From Saccharopolyspora soli (GTDB taxonomy: Bacteria; Actinomycetota; Actinomycetes; Mycobacteriales; Pseudonocardiaceae), in NCBI RefSeq assembly GCF_022678645.1, contig NZ_JALBWV010000001.1, forward strand, positions 1 to 64,000: 64,000 nt of DNA, given 5' to 3'. The position numbers and the translations under genes were made by a program. Shown here piece after piece: positions 30,969 to 40,432 of this stretch (position 1 is its first letter; every line of letters begins with the position of its first letter). Below the pieces are notes generated by a model. The model searched no databases, was not told the origin of the DNA, and saw nothing but the letters and a program-made list of their open reading frames with translations.

Positions 30969-33701
30969 ATGGCGGTTGATCCGGACGGCGAATTCCCTGG
31001 CGGCGCCGCTGCCAGCCGCGAGTTCCTGGATCTCGCGTTGTCCGCATACGGCGCGGTCGGCTGGACGATCGATTTCGCCACCGATGAGATCACCTGGATG
31101 ACCGGCATGGATTTGATCCTGGGCATGCCGGGTGCTGACGAGGGCAAGATCCGATCCCGACTCCGGGAACTCGTCGAACCCTGGTTGGTGGTCGCCGAGG
31201 AGACCGCGGTGTGGCGGGACTTCGATCTCGAACAGCCGATCGGCGCCGCGGACGGCGGAACGAGGATCCTGCACTTCCACGCCCGACCGCTCGGCGACCG
31301 ACGCACCGGCAGCCTGATCGGGCTGGTCCGCGACATGACCGGCCTGCATCGGGACCGGCAGGCGTTGACCGATCTCGCCGACCGGTACCGCCTGCTAGTC
31401 GAGCTCAGCCCCGATGCGATCTGCGTCCACCAGGACGAAATCATCAGGTATGCCAACGCGGCGATGGGCTCCATCCTCGGTGTCGGGTCCAGCGCCCAGC
31501 TGCTCGGGCGGCGGGTCACCGACTTCGTGACGCTGGACTCGGTCCAGCGGATGCGCGAGCGGATCAGGGCGCTGACGACCCAAGGCGCGGCCACTCCGCG
31601 GGCCCAGGCCGAACTGCTGCGCGTTGACGGCACCCCGGTGCCGGTGGAGTTGGTTTCGGTGCGCACGACGTGGGAGGGCCGCCCGGCGCAGCAAGTCATC
31701 GGACGAGATATCTCCGTTCAGAAAGCGGCCGAGGCCACGTTGCGCTACCAGGCGGCCCTGTTGCAGCACGTCAACAACGCGATCATCGCGACGGACCGGG
31801 AGGGTGTGGTCACCAGCTGGAACCCCGCCGCCGAAGACGTGTACGGCGTGCCCGCGGATCGGGCGCTGGGTCGGCATGTCGCGGAGTTGGTGGGCGTGCC
31901 GTTGCAGCCCGAAGCGCTGCTCGCTGACGGCGGCGTCACCGAGGCCCTGCACCGGCGCAGCGACGGCGCCGCGCTCGTGATCCGGATCTCGGCCGCGGAA
32001 ATGGAGTCCGGTTACGTCCTGGTGTGCGCGGACGAGACCGCGCGGCGACGGGCCGAGCAAGATTTCGCCACCGTCGTCGCCGCGCTGGAGGAAGGCGTCG
32101 TCGTGGTGGGCCCGACGGGCCGGATCGAGTCGGCCAACCCCGCCGCCGAACGCATCCTCGGCAAGACCAGCACCGAGATCGTCGGCTCCTCGCCGATGTC
32201 CTGGCCGGTGTTCGACGAAGCCGGTAATCCGCTGCGGGAGGACGACTACATCGCGATGTCGACGCAGCGGACCGGCGTGCCGGAGAATTCGCGGGTGCTC
32301 CGCATCCAGCGGCCGGACGGGCGCAGGGTGTGGCTGGCGATCAACTCCCGCGCCCTGAATCCGCAGGATCGCCCGCCGCACATGGTCGTCACCTCGTTCA
32401 CCGACATCACCGAGAGCCGGGCCGCACGGGAGCGCCTGGAGTACGAGGCGACCCACGATCCGCTGACCGGATTGGCCAACCGCACGCTGGTCCTGCGGCA
32501 CCTCGAGCAGTCGCGCGCGCACCCGATGGCCGTGCTGTTCCTCGACCTCGACAACTTCAAGCTCATCAACGATTCCCTCGGCCACGGCGCCGGTGATGAC
32601 GTGCTGCGCACGATCGGGCGGCGCCTGTTGCGCGCGACGCGGACCGAGGACCTGGTCGGCCGACTCGGCGGTGACGAATTCGTAGTCGTCGCCCACGGCG
32701 AGGGAGACCACGACGCACTCGGCGAGTTCAGCGAACGCCTGCTCGGCGCGCTCACCGAGCCGATCCACGTGCAGGGCAGGCAGTTGCACGTCAACGGCAG
32801 CATCGGAGTGGTGGTATCCAGACCGGGCGACACCCGCTCCGGCCAAGAACTCCTGCGCGACGCCGACGTGGCGATGTACCGGGCCAAGACGCGAGGCGGC
32901 GGGCGCTACGCGTTCTTCGGCGTCGAACTCCGCGAACGCGTTCAGCGCCACATGGTTCTGGAGCAGGACCTCCGCCATGCCGTGCAACGGGACCAGCTCT
33001 GGGTGGCCTACCAGCCGGTCGTCGATCTGCGCACCGATCGCATGGTGGCAGTGGAGGGTTTGCTGCGCTGGACGCACCCGGCGCACGGGACGGTTTCGCC
33101 GGGGGAGTTCATCTCGCTCGCCGAGCAAAGCGATCTGATCAACACCATCGGCGCGCACATGCTGCGCACCGCGACCCGGCAGCTCGCCGCCGAACGCGAG
33201 CGGCGAGATTCCGACCTGCACCTCAACGCGAACCTCTCACCACGCCAACTCGAAGATCCGCGTTTGCAGTCGATCGTGCAGCAGGCGCTCGCGGCGGCTG
33301 GTCTGCCCGCCCGAGCACTGTGCCTTGAAGTGACCGAAAACGCGATCATGCAAGACCCCGCGGCCGCTGCGCGCGTGCTGGAGGAGCTGCGGGAGCTCGG
33401 GGTGTACCTGGCGATCGACGACTTCGGGACAGGAAACTCATCGCTGGCGCAGCTTCGACGCCTGCCGCTGGACATCCTCAAGATCGACCGGTCGTTCGTC
33501 ACGGATCTCGTCGAAAGCGAGGAGCTCGAAGTCATAGTCACCAGCATCGTCGACATGGCCCATGCGATAGGCGTCAACGTGGTGGCCGAAGGAGTCGAAA
33601 CCCAACAACAACTAGACCTCCTCCGCCGAATAGGCTGCGACAAAGCCCAGGGCTACTACCTCGGCAAACCAACCCCAATCGAAACCCTCCCCAACCCCTG
33701 A
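30969..33701 (+). CDS. PAS-GGDEF-EAL cyclic-di-GMP signalling protein
   Basis: The 910-residue soluble protein has three to four PAS-like domains (residues 20-130, 140-250, 260-365 and 370-490), then a diguanylate cyclase domain with intact GGDEF at residues 567-571, then an EAL phosphodiesterase domain. The EAL signature is EGL (Glu696-Gly-Leu), keeping the metal-binding Glu. The downstream catalytic motifs NLSPRQL, EVTENAIM, DDFGTGNSSL, KIDRSFV and EGVET are intact. Both making and breaking of cyclic-di-GMP are therefore possible. Cyclic-di-GMP controls development in filamentous actinobacteria through BldD. No membrane segment is visible, so the PAS domains should sense a cytoplasmic cue. 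The ribosome site before ATG 30969 is weak. Confidence 0.93.
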   Translation: MAVDPDGEFPGGAAASREFLDLALSAYGAVGWTIDFATDEITWMTGMDLILGMPGADEGKIRSRLRELVEPWLVVAEETAVWRDFDLEQPIGAADGGTRILHFHARPLGDRRTGSLIGLVRDMTGLHRDRQALTDLADRYRLLVELSPDAICVHQDEIIRYANAAMGSILGVGSSAQLLGRRVTDFVTLDSVQRMRERIRALTTQGAATPRAQAELLRVDGTPVPVELVSVRTTWEGRPAQQVIGRDISVQKAAEATLRYQAALLQHVNNAIIATDREGVVTSWNPAAEDVYGVPADRALGRHVAELVGVPLQPEALLADGGVTEALHRRSDGAALVIRISAAEMESGYVLVCADETARRRAEQDFATVVAALEEGVVVVGPTGRIESANPAAERILGKTSTEIVGSSPMSWPVFDEAGNPLREDDYIAMSTQRTGVPENSRVLRIQRPDGRRVWLAINSRALNPQDRPPHMVVTSFTDITESRAARERLEYEATHDPLTGLANRTLVLRHLEQSRAHPMAVLFLDLDNFKLINDSLGHGAGDDVLRTIGRRLLRATRTEDLVGRLGGDEFVVVAHGEGDHDALGEFSERLLGALTEPIHVQGRQLHVNGSIGVVVSRPGDTRSGQELLRDADVAMYRAKTRGGGRYAFFGVELRERVQRHMVLEQDLRHAVQRDQLWVAYQPVVDLRTDRMVAVEGLLRWTHPAHGTVSPGEFISLAEQSDLINTIGAHMLRTATRQLAAERERRDSDLHLNANLSPRQLEDPRLQSIVQQALAAAGLPARALCLEVTENAIMQDPAAAARVLEELRELGVYLAIDDFGTGNSSLAQLRRLPLDILKIDRSFVTDLVESEELEVIVTSIVDMAHAIGVNVVAEGVETQQQLDLLRRIGCDKAQGYYLGKPTPIETLPNP

Positions 33702-33846
33702 CCCCCGCAGCGGCCGGAAACCTTCCCCAGCCGGTTGCGGGAGTTACCCGCTCACCGACCTCAACGGAAACACCACGGGCACACGCGTCGCACCCGAATT
33801 CCGAACAGCCTTGGCGCATCCGCAGTTGGCGTTCTGATCGGGATTG

Positions 33847-33876
33847 GCGAAAGCCGCCCCGAGGAGCGGCTTTCGC
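33847..33876. terminator. Strong hairpin between convergent genes
   Basis: GCGAAAGCCGC (33847-33857) pairs perfectly with GCGGCTTTCGC (33866-33876) over an 8-base loop, an 11-bp stem. It lies in the 273-bp gap between the converging GGDEF/EAL and STAND genes and probably stops transcription from both sides. There is no long T-tract. Confidence 0.6.
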
Positions 33877-33974
33877 TGGGATTCCGAGCACAGGCCAATG
33901 ATCTCGGGGGCTGAGAGCCTGTGGCACCCCGGAATGAAGCCGGGCTTCCGGCGGGTGCGGGCCCCGGGGAGCTC

Positions 33975-36608
33975 CTAGCTCGATCCGTTCAGGTGCGTGC
34001 GAATGGCTACTGCGTGGTCGAGTTGGTGTTGATGAACCGCAGGCCGTTGAGTAGCCAGAATGCGCCAGATCGTGATTGCTTCTTCGATGATCTCAAGCGC
34101 TTTCTTCCGCAGTCCCAGATCCGACAAGCGTGCGGACTGGTTGGTCAATGCCCGAGCGAGGTTGGGGAGGAAGGTGTCGGGCTGGGCTTCGTCCAAAGCC
34201 CGCCAGATGCGAACGGACTCGCTGATAACCTGCAACGCTTCCTCGTGCCGGCCCAATTCGGACAAGCGTCCGGATTGGTTGGTCAATGCCCGCGCAAGGC
34301 CGGGGAGGTAGGTGTCGGGTTGGGCTTCGGCCAGCGTCCGGTAGGTCGTGACGGCTTCGGTGGCGGCATCCAACGCCTCCTCCAGCCGCCCCGATCCCGA
34401 GTAAACGGATTGGTTGCCCAACGACGCGGCGAGTTCGGGGAGGTAGGTGTCGGGTTGGGCTTCGGCCAGGGCTCGATAGGTCGTGACGGCTTCGGTGGCG
34501 GCCTCGAACGCTTCCTCGTGCCGGCCCAATTCGGACAAGCGTGCGGACTGGTTGGTCAATGCCCGCGCAAGGCCGGGGAGGTAGGTGTCGGGTTGGGCTT
34601 CGGCCAGCGTCCGCCAGATGCGAACAGCTCTGGCGACCTGCTCCAACGCGTCCTCCAGTCGCCCCAACCCGGACAAGAAAACGGACTGGTTGGCAAACGC
34701 CTCGGCGAGGTCGGGAAAGAAGATGTCGGGCTGGGTTCGGGCCAGATACACGTAGGCCGTGACGGCTCCCCTGCTGACCTCGAACGCTTCCTCCAGCCGC
34801 CCCAACCCCCACAAGTAGGTGGACTGGTTCAGCGCCGATGCGGCGAGGTTGGGGAGGTGGGTTTCAGGTTGAGCTTCCGCCAAAGCCCTGAATGCCGCGA
34901 CAGCTTTGGCGTTGGCATCCAAGGCTTCCGCTTTTCGGCCGAGTTGGGCGAAGGCGAGGGCGAGGTGGTTGCTCCAGTGTGCGGTTTCCGCGGGATCGGT
35001 GTCGGGTGGTAGTGCGTCGTGTATCCGCTTTGTGACAGCTAGCGCGGCAGGGGCCAGGGCGACCGTGGGGTAGGGGATCTTCGCTGCGATCTGGCGGAGG
35101 GTGTCATCCTGGATGGGAGCGTCGGTCAATGCGTTCGCGAGGTGGTCGCCGAGTATTGTGCCGGTTTGTGCGGTGGCGATGATCATCGCGTCGGCTAATT
35201 CCGGCAAGTTTGCTCGCACGATTTCGTCGAGCAGGCCCTCCGCCTGGTCGTGGTGGGCGCAGGCGCGGGTTAGTACGGTCAACGCTCGAATCGCTTGCGG
35301 TTGCGACAAGCCGGTGAAGCACGTCTGCCGAAGCAGTTCGTGTTTCGCGAGTTGGTTGGCGGCGTGCCGCTCAGCGAGCAGATCGGGCCGCAATACCTCC
35401 GCGGTGCCGTTTGCTGCGGGGTAAAGTTGCCGCGACCACCGCGCTAGCGCTCCGATCTTCTCCTCGTTGGCGTCTGCCAGGTCGGGAACTCGTCGGATGA
35501 TGTGTCGGAGCGCGGACTCGTTGCCGGACTTCGAGTCCGGCAGGAGTGCGAGCACGGCGATCACCTGTTCCAGCACGGGCAGGGACACGCCCACGCCGGA
35601 CCGTTGGGCGGTATCGGCCCAGAGCCGGCTCTCGTGGCCCAGAAGTCGATCGAGCACGCCCAGATCAGCGGCCGCCCGCCCGCCATGGGTGCCTTGTTCG
35701 TCGTCGAGAACCGCCACTAGCGCGGCGGCGTGCAGCACCAGCACTGGCAGTTGTTCGGATGAGTTCGGAAGTTCTGCCTCGGGTGTGGGGCGTCCTCTCG
35801 CCTTGGCGTAGCAGGGCAGTGCTTCCTGGAAGATGCGGAGGTTGTCGTGCTGGGCATCCAGGGGCGGAGACAACTCCCGCGTCAGGGTTCGAGCGGTCAA
35901 GGCCCTGGTCGCATCCGAGGTGGTATCCAGCGCGGTCCACCACTCACCGACGTGCCGGGCCAGCAGCAACACCCGCAACCCACCCGTGCGGCCTGCGGCT
36001 TCCTGTGCGGCCACTTCGGTCAGCATCGCCGACAGGTCCGAGCGGGTCTCGGCGTAGTCGACGATCAGCAGCACTCGCTCTTTCGCCAGGGCGGCCGCCT
36101 GCACCGCGCTGACCTCGCCGCCCGGTCGGATCCGCGGCTGGACGATCCACTTCTGACGCCGCAACGCATCGGCCAGCGCCAGCGCCAGCCGCGTCTTGCC
36201 CACGCCGCCAGGCCCGGTCACCAACGACACCGAGCACGCGGCCTCGTTTGTGCACCACGTTTGCAACCACGCCAGCTCCTCGGCACGCCCGGTGAACGCG
36301 ACCACGGCACGTTCCGGCCGCAACAGCGCTGCCGGACTCTGGTGGTCAACCGCGGACGGTTCGCCGCTGGCTTCGAGCGCGTCCCGCGGTGTCCGCTTCG
36401 CCTCGGCGATCCGGCGGCGTGCGTTGATCACCTCGCTGACGAACGAACCGGCCGCACCCGCAGCGATGGCAACCAGCGCTCCCACCGACAACTGCCAGAA
36501 AGGGGACCATGCCTCCGGTGGCTTTTGCGATGCAATCGCCCCCGCCACGATCATCAACAGGAAAAACAGCGCCAGACGGCCGTACCCTTCCGACTTCATG
36601 GCGACCAT
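33975..36608 (-). CDS. Membrane-anchored STAND/NB-ARC-like ATPase with TPR repeats
   Basis: The 877-residue protein has two N-terminal transmembrane helices (about residues 11-26 and 39-58), then a P-loop ATPase with Walker A GPGGVGKT (132-139) and Walker B LLIVDYAE (180-187). A helical region follows, and then six TPR-like units of 45-46 residues (576-850) of pattern LAEAQPDTYLPxLARALTNQS. STAND ATPases of this type are signalling switches; some act in phage defence or programmed death, others in regulation. There is no obvious effector domain, so the membrane helices themselves could be the output. The units are almost identical in DNA, a sign of recent repeat expansion. The gene stands alone. 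Confidence 0.82.
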   Translation of the reverse strand: MVAMKSEGYGRLALFFLLMIVAGAIASQKPPEAWSPFWQLSVGALVAIAAGAAGSFVSEVINARRRIAEAKRTPRDALEASGEPSAVDHQSPAALLRPERAVVAFTGRAEELAWLQTWCTNEAACSVSLVTGPGGVGKTRLALALADALRRQKWIVQPRIRPGGEVSAVQAAALAKERVLLIVDYAETRSDLSAMLTEVAAQEAAGRTGGLRVLLLARHVGEWWTALDTTSDATRALTARTLTRELSPPLDAQHDNLRIFQEALPCYAKARGRPTPEAELPNSSEQLPVLVLHAAALVAVLDDEQGTHGGRAAADLGVLDRLLGHESRLWADTAQRSGVGVSLPVLEQVIAVLALLPDSKSGNESALRHIIRRVPDLADANEEKIGALARWSRQLYPAANGTAEVLRPDLLAERHAANQLAKHELLRQTCFTGLSQPQAIRALTVLTRACAHHDQAEGLLDEIVRANLPELADAMIIATAQTGTILGDHLANALTDAPIQDDTLRQIAAKIPYPTVALAPAALAVTKRIHDALPPDTDPAETAHWSNHLALAFAQLGRKAEALDANAKAVAAFRALAEAQPETHLPNLAASALNQSTYLWGLGRLEEAFEVSRGAVTAYVYLARTQPDIFFPDLAEAFANQSVFLSGLGRLEDALEQVARAVRIWRTLAEAQPDTYLPGLARALTNQSARLSELGRHEEAFEAATEAVTTYRALAEAQPDTYLPELAASLGNQSVYSGSGRLEEALDAATEAVTTYRTLAEAQPDTYLPGLARALTNQSGRLSELGRHEEALQVISESVRIWRALDEAQPDTFLPNLARALTNQSARLSDLGLRKKALEIIEEAITIWRILATQRPAVHQHQLDHAVAIRTHLNGSS
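34059..34883 (-). repeat. Six tandem 135/138-bp TPR-coding units
   Basis: Long stretches recur almost base for base, for example the block starting ccggcccaattcggacaagc at 34248 and again at 34521 (273 bases apart, one 138 plus one 135 unit). Each unit encodes one helix pair. One unit has lost a single codon. High identity favours unequal crossover. Confidence 0.8.
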
Positions 36609-36834
36609 GATCGCCCACCAAGACCACGCGTTGCAGTGCCTTCATCGCAATCCGCGATCCCCGGAACCACAAGTGGGCAACCACCGCGAGAGCAGCCGGT
36701 GCGCCCCCGGAGAAGCGGCGAAGCTTGTAATGCTCCAGCCGCGCTTGGTGATCTTTGCCGCTGGAAGGTTGTCGATTTTGTGCTGACCGATGAGGACCTG
36801 GATGCCTGGTGGCCGGGCTGGACCACGCACAGCG

Positions 36835-37356
36835 CTAGATCCTTTCGACGGGGGCTCGGCCGCTGCGGGCGCTGCGGCGTAGCGGCAGGACGGGCAGCCA
36901 TGTGTCGACTGCCTTGCGGATCAGCATCAGCACGCCAGCGGCGACGAGCACCAGCAGGGTGTTGGTCAGCGCGGTGGAGAAGCCGAGCCGGTCCGGGTTG
37001 AGGAACGGGTACGGGTACCAGGCGACGAGCGCTCCGTGCACGAAGGTGTAGGCGATCCACAGCACCGGCCAGCCGAACGCCCAGGCCACTGTGGACCACC
37101 GGATGCGCGGGCGGGGACCGAACAGCAGCCAGCCGATCAGCATCATCCACCGGGATATGTAGTGGAATCCGACGGTCACCAGGTAGGCGACACCGGTGAG
37201 GTGGACGAGCTTGGCAAGCACGAACGCGAACACCACGCCGGTGATCGTGATGCCCAGCAACGCGTCCAGTTGCAGCACCCGCCACCCCCGGCCAGCCCGC
37301 ACCGGGTCGAGCACCATCGCGATCGCGGCAGACCGAGACATCCGCGCCACGTTCAT
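36835..37356 (-). CDS. Pr6Pr-family membrane protein, probably N-terminally truncated
   Basis: The 173-residue product has four to five membrane segments and the motifs LDALLGITITGVVF, GWLLFGPRPRIRW and HGALVAWYPYPFLNPDRLG, which I associate with Pr6Pr/FAR-17a-like integral membrane proteins of actinobacteria. Full-length relatives begin with one or two further transmembrane helices ending in a YFTxQSN motif just before the position equivalent to residue 15. That part is missing, and only 75 bp separate this ORF from the upstream hydrolase gene. It may be a decaying gene or a shortened variant. No clear ribosome site supports the ATG at 37356. Confidence 0.65.
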   Translation of the reverse strand: MNVARMSRSAAIAMVLDPVRAGRGWRVLQLDALLGITITGVVFAFVLAKLVHLTGVAYLVTVGFHYISRWMMLIGWLLFGPRPRIRWSTVAWAFGWPVLWIAYTFVHGALVAWYPYPFLNPDRLGFSTALTNTLLVLVAAGVLMLIRKAVDTWLPVLPLRRSARSGRAPVERI

Positions 37357-37431
37357 TCGATGAACACCCGCGAGCTCCGCCCGTCGAAGCGACCCCCGCC
37401 GCTGCGACGATCGCGAGGGTTGTCCGAACTC

Positions 37432-38325
37432 TCAGCGCAGCAGGCTCGCGACAGCGTTCGCGAAATCTTCCGGAGCCTCCTGCGGGACGTTGTGCCCCAC
37501 ACCCGGCAGGAACCGGTGATCGTACGGCCCGGTGAAGCAATCGCGGTCTTCGGCGGCGCTCGGACCACCCACGCCGTCCGCGCCGGATTCGATTACCACG
37601 GTGGGAACGGTGATGGGCGGCTGCTGTGCGACGCGGTCCTCCAGCTGCTGGTACCGGGGGTCGCCAGCAACGAGCCCGTAGCGGTGCCGGTAGGAGTGGA
37701 TCACGACGTCGACGAAATCGGGGTTGTGCAGACTCGGAGCGCTCGCCGGGAAGTTCGCGGTGGCACCCGCCCACTTCGGCGACCACGTGCGCCACAGCAG
37801 TTCGCACAGCTCGTCGCGGTTGCGGTCCAGTCCGCGTCGCCCGCGCTCGGAGTGGAAGTAGTACTGGTACCAGTACGTGCGCTCCCATTCCGGTGCCACG
37901 GGCTCACCGGCGTAGGCGAGGTTCTGGATGTTGTAGCCGTCGACGGTGACCAGACCGCGAACCCGCCCAGGCCACAGTGCGGCCGCGATGCATGCCGCCC
38001 GGCCTCCCCAGTCGTAGCCCGCGAGGACCGCGGTTTCGATGTCCAGCGCATCCATGAAGTCGAGTAGGTCCTCGGCGAGCGCGGCCTGCTGCCCCGAGCG
38101 GATCGTGGCATCGTCGCGAAACCGCGTGGGGCCGAAGCCGCGCAGGTAAGGCGCGAGGACGAACGCGCCAGCGGTGGCGAGGATCGGGGCGACTTCGTCG
38201 AACGCCCTTACGTCGTACGGGAATCCGTGCAGGAGGATCACCGGCGTGGCATCGGTTTCGCCCGCGGATTCGTACGCGATGTCCAGCACCGGAGTCGCGA
38301 CCAGGCCAGACGCAGAAAAAGCCAT
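37432..38325 (-). CDS. Alpha/beta hydrolase, epoxide hydrolase/haloalkane dehalogenase-like
   Basis: The 297-residue hydrolase has an oxyanion HGFP (residues 33-36), a nucleophile elbow AGYDWGG with Asp105, and a catalytic His in GVGHNVPQE near the C-terminus. An Asp rather than Ser nucleophile places it with epoxide hydrolases and dehalogenases, which form an ester intermediate with the substrate. The ATG at 38325 fits the family start; the longer frame to 38499 has no ribosome site. Substrate unknown. It precedes the Pr6Pr-like ORF on the same strand, but a functional link is not evident. Confidence 0.87.
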   Translation of the reverse strand: MAFSASGLVATPVLDIAYESAGETDATPVILLHGFPYDVRAFDEVAPILATAGAFVLAPYLRGFGPTRFRDDATIRSGQQAALAEDLLDFMDALDIETAVLAGYDWGGRAACIAAALWPGRVRGLVTVDGYNIQNLAYAGEPVAPEWERTYWYQYYFHSERGRRGLDRNRDELCELLWRTWSPKWAGATANFPASAPSLHNPDFVDVVIHSYRHRYGLVAGDPRYQQLEDRVAQQPPITVPTVVIESGADGVGGPSAAEDRDCFTGPYDHRFLPGVGHNVPQEAPEDFANAVASLLR

Positions 38326-38410
38326 CGGCCGATCATGCCACAACCACCCGGCCAACCTGTTGCGCGCGGTCCGTACCTCCGTCCCAAGTGGACCGACCTT
38401 GAGTTCGTGG

Positions 38411-39784
38411 TCAGGGCTTTGCCAGGGGAATGATCCGGCGGACCTTGCCGCTGCTCGCTTGTTCAGGCGCCTCGTCGCCTCGTTCGAACGAGACACCACC
38501 GACCCGGTGCTCGGCCAGCAGCCGAGTCAGTTCCTCCTGCACGGTCCGCCAGACCTGATCGCTGTCAGCGCTGGTCTTCGGCTGCAGCCGGACCCGGAGC
38601 TTGTCCGGTGCCGTCTGGACCAGTTGGTACCGCTCGACGCCGGGCACCCGGTCGAGCAGCGTGCCGAACAGCATCGGCGACAGGCTGATGGTTTCGCCGT
38701 TCGCGGCGGGGAGGGTGACCAGGTCGGCCGCCCGGCCCTGCACCCGGATCGCGGGCAGCGGGCTGCCGCACGGACACGGATCGGGGCGGAAGAGCATGCC
38801 GTCGCCGAGGTCGTACCGCAGGATCGGCTGGACCCGGTTGGCCAGGTTGCTGATCAGCACGGTGTGCGACGGCTGGCCGGGCGGCACCGGGCGGTAGTCG
38901 GCATCAACCGGCTCGACCACAGCCCAGTCGGCGTTGACGTGGTACCAGCCGTGTGCGCAGCTGAAGGCGAGCAGCGCGCATTCGGTGGCCATGTACGCGG
39001 GTCGCACCACGGCGTCGAAGGCGGTGGCGATCCGCTGGCGGGCTTCGTCGGTGACCGTCTCACCCCCGGGGAGAACCACCGCCGGTCGAATGCGCAGTCG
39101 GCCAGCCTCCTGCTCGCCTGCCAGCGTCGTGAGCAGGCTCAGGAAACCGGCGATGCTGGCGGGGTTGTAGTCGTTGAGCTCGGCGACGAGGTCCGGCAGC
39201 GGTTGGTTGATCGAGAAGACCTGCAATATCCGGCCGAGCCACGGATGGTCGAGGCGGAATCGTGCCGTCGAAGCGGTGGAGTAGAAGTGGCCACCAGTCG
39301 CCGCGACGACGGCGGTACGCCCAGCGTGCGTCAGAACCCGCAGGTTGCCGCGGTGCCCCATCCCGCTGTTCGCGCGTGATCCGAGGGCGAGGTGCACGGT
39401 CGCGTACCGATCGTCGCTGAGGAACACACCGCGGACACCGGTGGTGCCCGACGTCGTGGCGACCAGGTACTGGTCCTGGAACCGATGTCCGACGAGGCCG
39501 GGATCGGCTAGGAATTCGTCGACCTTCTCCCGCGTCACGGCGCGGTCGGTGAGCCAGTCGTCGAAATGGGACATCAGGATCTTCTTGTCCGTCACCGGGA
39601 GCAGCGTCGGATCATCGACCCGGTCGGGGAGGTCCTGGTAGAGGTCGCGGTAGAACGGTGAGTTGGCACGGGCATGCGCCACGGCTTCGGCCAGCCTCGT
39701 ACGCTGTCGCCGCGCAATCCCGGCTGGGCCCTCCCGCTGGGCTCGCCGCGCGTCGCGTGCCAGCTCTCGCACGGACTCGGTCAT
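38411..39784 (-). CDS. Phenylacetate-CoA ligase-like adenylate-forming enzyme
   Basis: The 457-residue protein is of the PaaK/coenzyme F390 synthetase branch of the ANL superfamily. The ATP-binding loop ATTSGTTGVRG lies near residue 108, a later RYDLGDG motif near 315, and a small C-terminal domain follows with a Pro/Leu-rich hinge. It should activate a carboxylic acid as an acyl adenylate and pass it to CoA or another acceptor. The ATG at 39784 has AAAGGAG upstream and overlaps the TetR stop by four bases (ATGA), so regulator and enzyme are translated together. The acid is unknown; an aromatic acid is the default for this branch. Confidence 0.85.
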   Translation of the reverse strand: MTESVRELARDARRAQREGPAGIARRQRTRLAEAVAHARANSPFYRDLYQDLPDRVDDPTLLPVTDKKILMSHFDDWLTDRAVTREKVDEFLADPGLVGHRFQDQYLVATTSGTTGVRGVFLSDDRYATVHLALGSRANSGMGHRGNLRVLTHAGRTAVVAATGGHFYSTASTARFRLDHPWLGRILQVFSINQPLPDLVAELNDYNPASIAGFLSLLTTLAGEQEAGRLRIRPAVVLPGGETVTDEARQRIATAFDAVVRPAYMATECALLAFSCAHGWYHVNADWAVVEPVDADYRPVPPGQPSHTVLISNLANRVQPILRYDLGDGMLFRPDPCPCGSPLPAIRVQGRAADLVTLPAANGETISLSPMLFGTLLDRVPGVERYQLVQTAPDKLRVRLQPKTSADSDQVWRTVQEELTRLLAEHRVGGVSFERGDEAPEQASSGKVRRIIPLAKP

Positions 39785-40410
39785 GATCGCTCCTTTCGCT
39801 GAGCGGCCTGCGGCACGGACAGCAGGCCGTGCAAGGCGACGTCGCGTGCCCGCTGAATCGACTGCCATACCTGCTGCCGGGATTGGCCGCGCTCGATGCT
39901 CACCAGGGCGGCCTGATACATCGCGCCGAGGAGAGATCCGGTCATCGCGGCTGCGGTCACCTCGTCCAGGTCGGGAAATTCGGCCACCAGCGCATCGGCG
40001 ATCTTGCGCTGGAGTTCGTGCAGCACGGACTGCAGCCTGGCCTGCAGGGCGGGGGTGGTCAGGATCAACCGGGAAAGGGCCGCCTGTTCGGCGGGACCGT
40101 GCGACGACCGAGTGGGCACGACACGCGCGTCGTACTCATCGACGAGTCGGGCCAGCGCCTGTCCAGGACCCTCGTCCGACCGGCGATCCCGGATAGCCGC
40201 CAGGAAGTCGTCGTACCGCTGGTCGTCGAACACCACTTCGTCCTTGCTGCCGAAGTAGTTGAAGAACGTCTTGGGGTCGACATCGGCCTCTGCGGCGATC
40301 TGCGCCACCGTCGTCTGGTCGTAACCCTGCTGGAGGAAAAGCGCGATCGCCGCGTCGGCGATCCTGCGCTTGGTCAGCAGCTTCTTGCGCTCCCGCCGGG
40401 ACTCCTGCAC
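39781..40410 (-). CDS. TetR family regulator of the adjacent ligase
   Basis: This 209-residue TetR regulator has its helix-turn-helix at residues 12-58 (RRIADAAIALFLQQGYDQTT, AQIAAEADVDPKTFFNYFGS), and a helical C-terminal half that should bind the effector. It is the first gene of a two-gene operon with the PaaK-like ligase. A long inverted repeat at 40433-40470, 22 bp upstream of its GTG start, is the probable autoregulatory site. The inducer may be the ligase substrate or its CoA ester, as is common for TetR/ligase pairs. Confidence 0.92.
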   Translation of the reverse strand: MQESRRERKKLLTKRRIADAAIALFLQQGYDQTTVAQIAAEADVDPKTFFNYFGSKDEVVFDDQRYDDFLAAIRDRRSDEGPGQALARLVDEYDARVVPTRSSHGPAEQAALSRLILTTPALQARLQSVLHELQRKIADALVAEFPDLDEVTAAAMTGSLLGAMYQAALVSIERGQSRQQVWQSIQRARDVALHGLLSVPQAAQRKERS

Positions 40411-40432
40411 GCCTCACCCACATCCTCGATCG

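Noticed and set aside
31395-33221. 608-codon minus-strand frame opposite the GGDEF/EAL gene
   Set aside because: Shadow frame; all cyclic-di-GMP motifs are on the plus strand.
34059-34883. Tandem repeats as a CRISPR array
   Set aside because: Units are 135-138 bp, lie in frame within the STAND gene and encode TPR helices; there is no repeat-spacer pattern.
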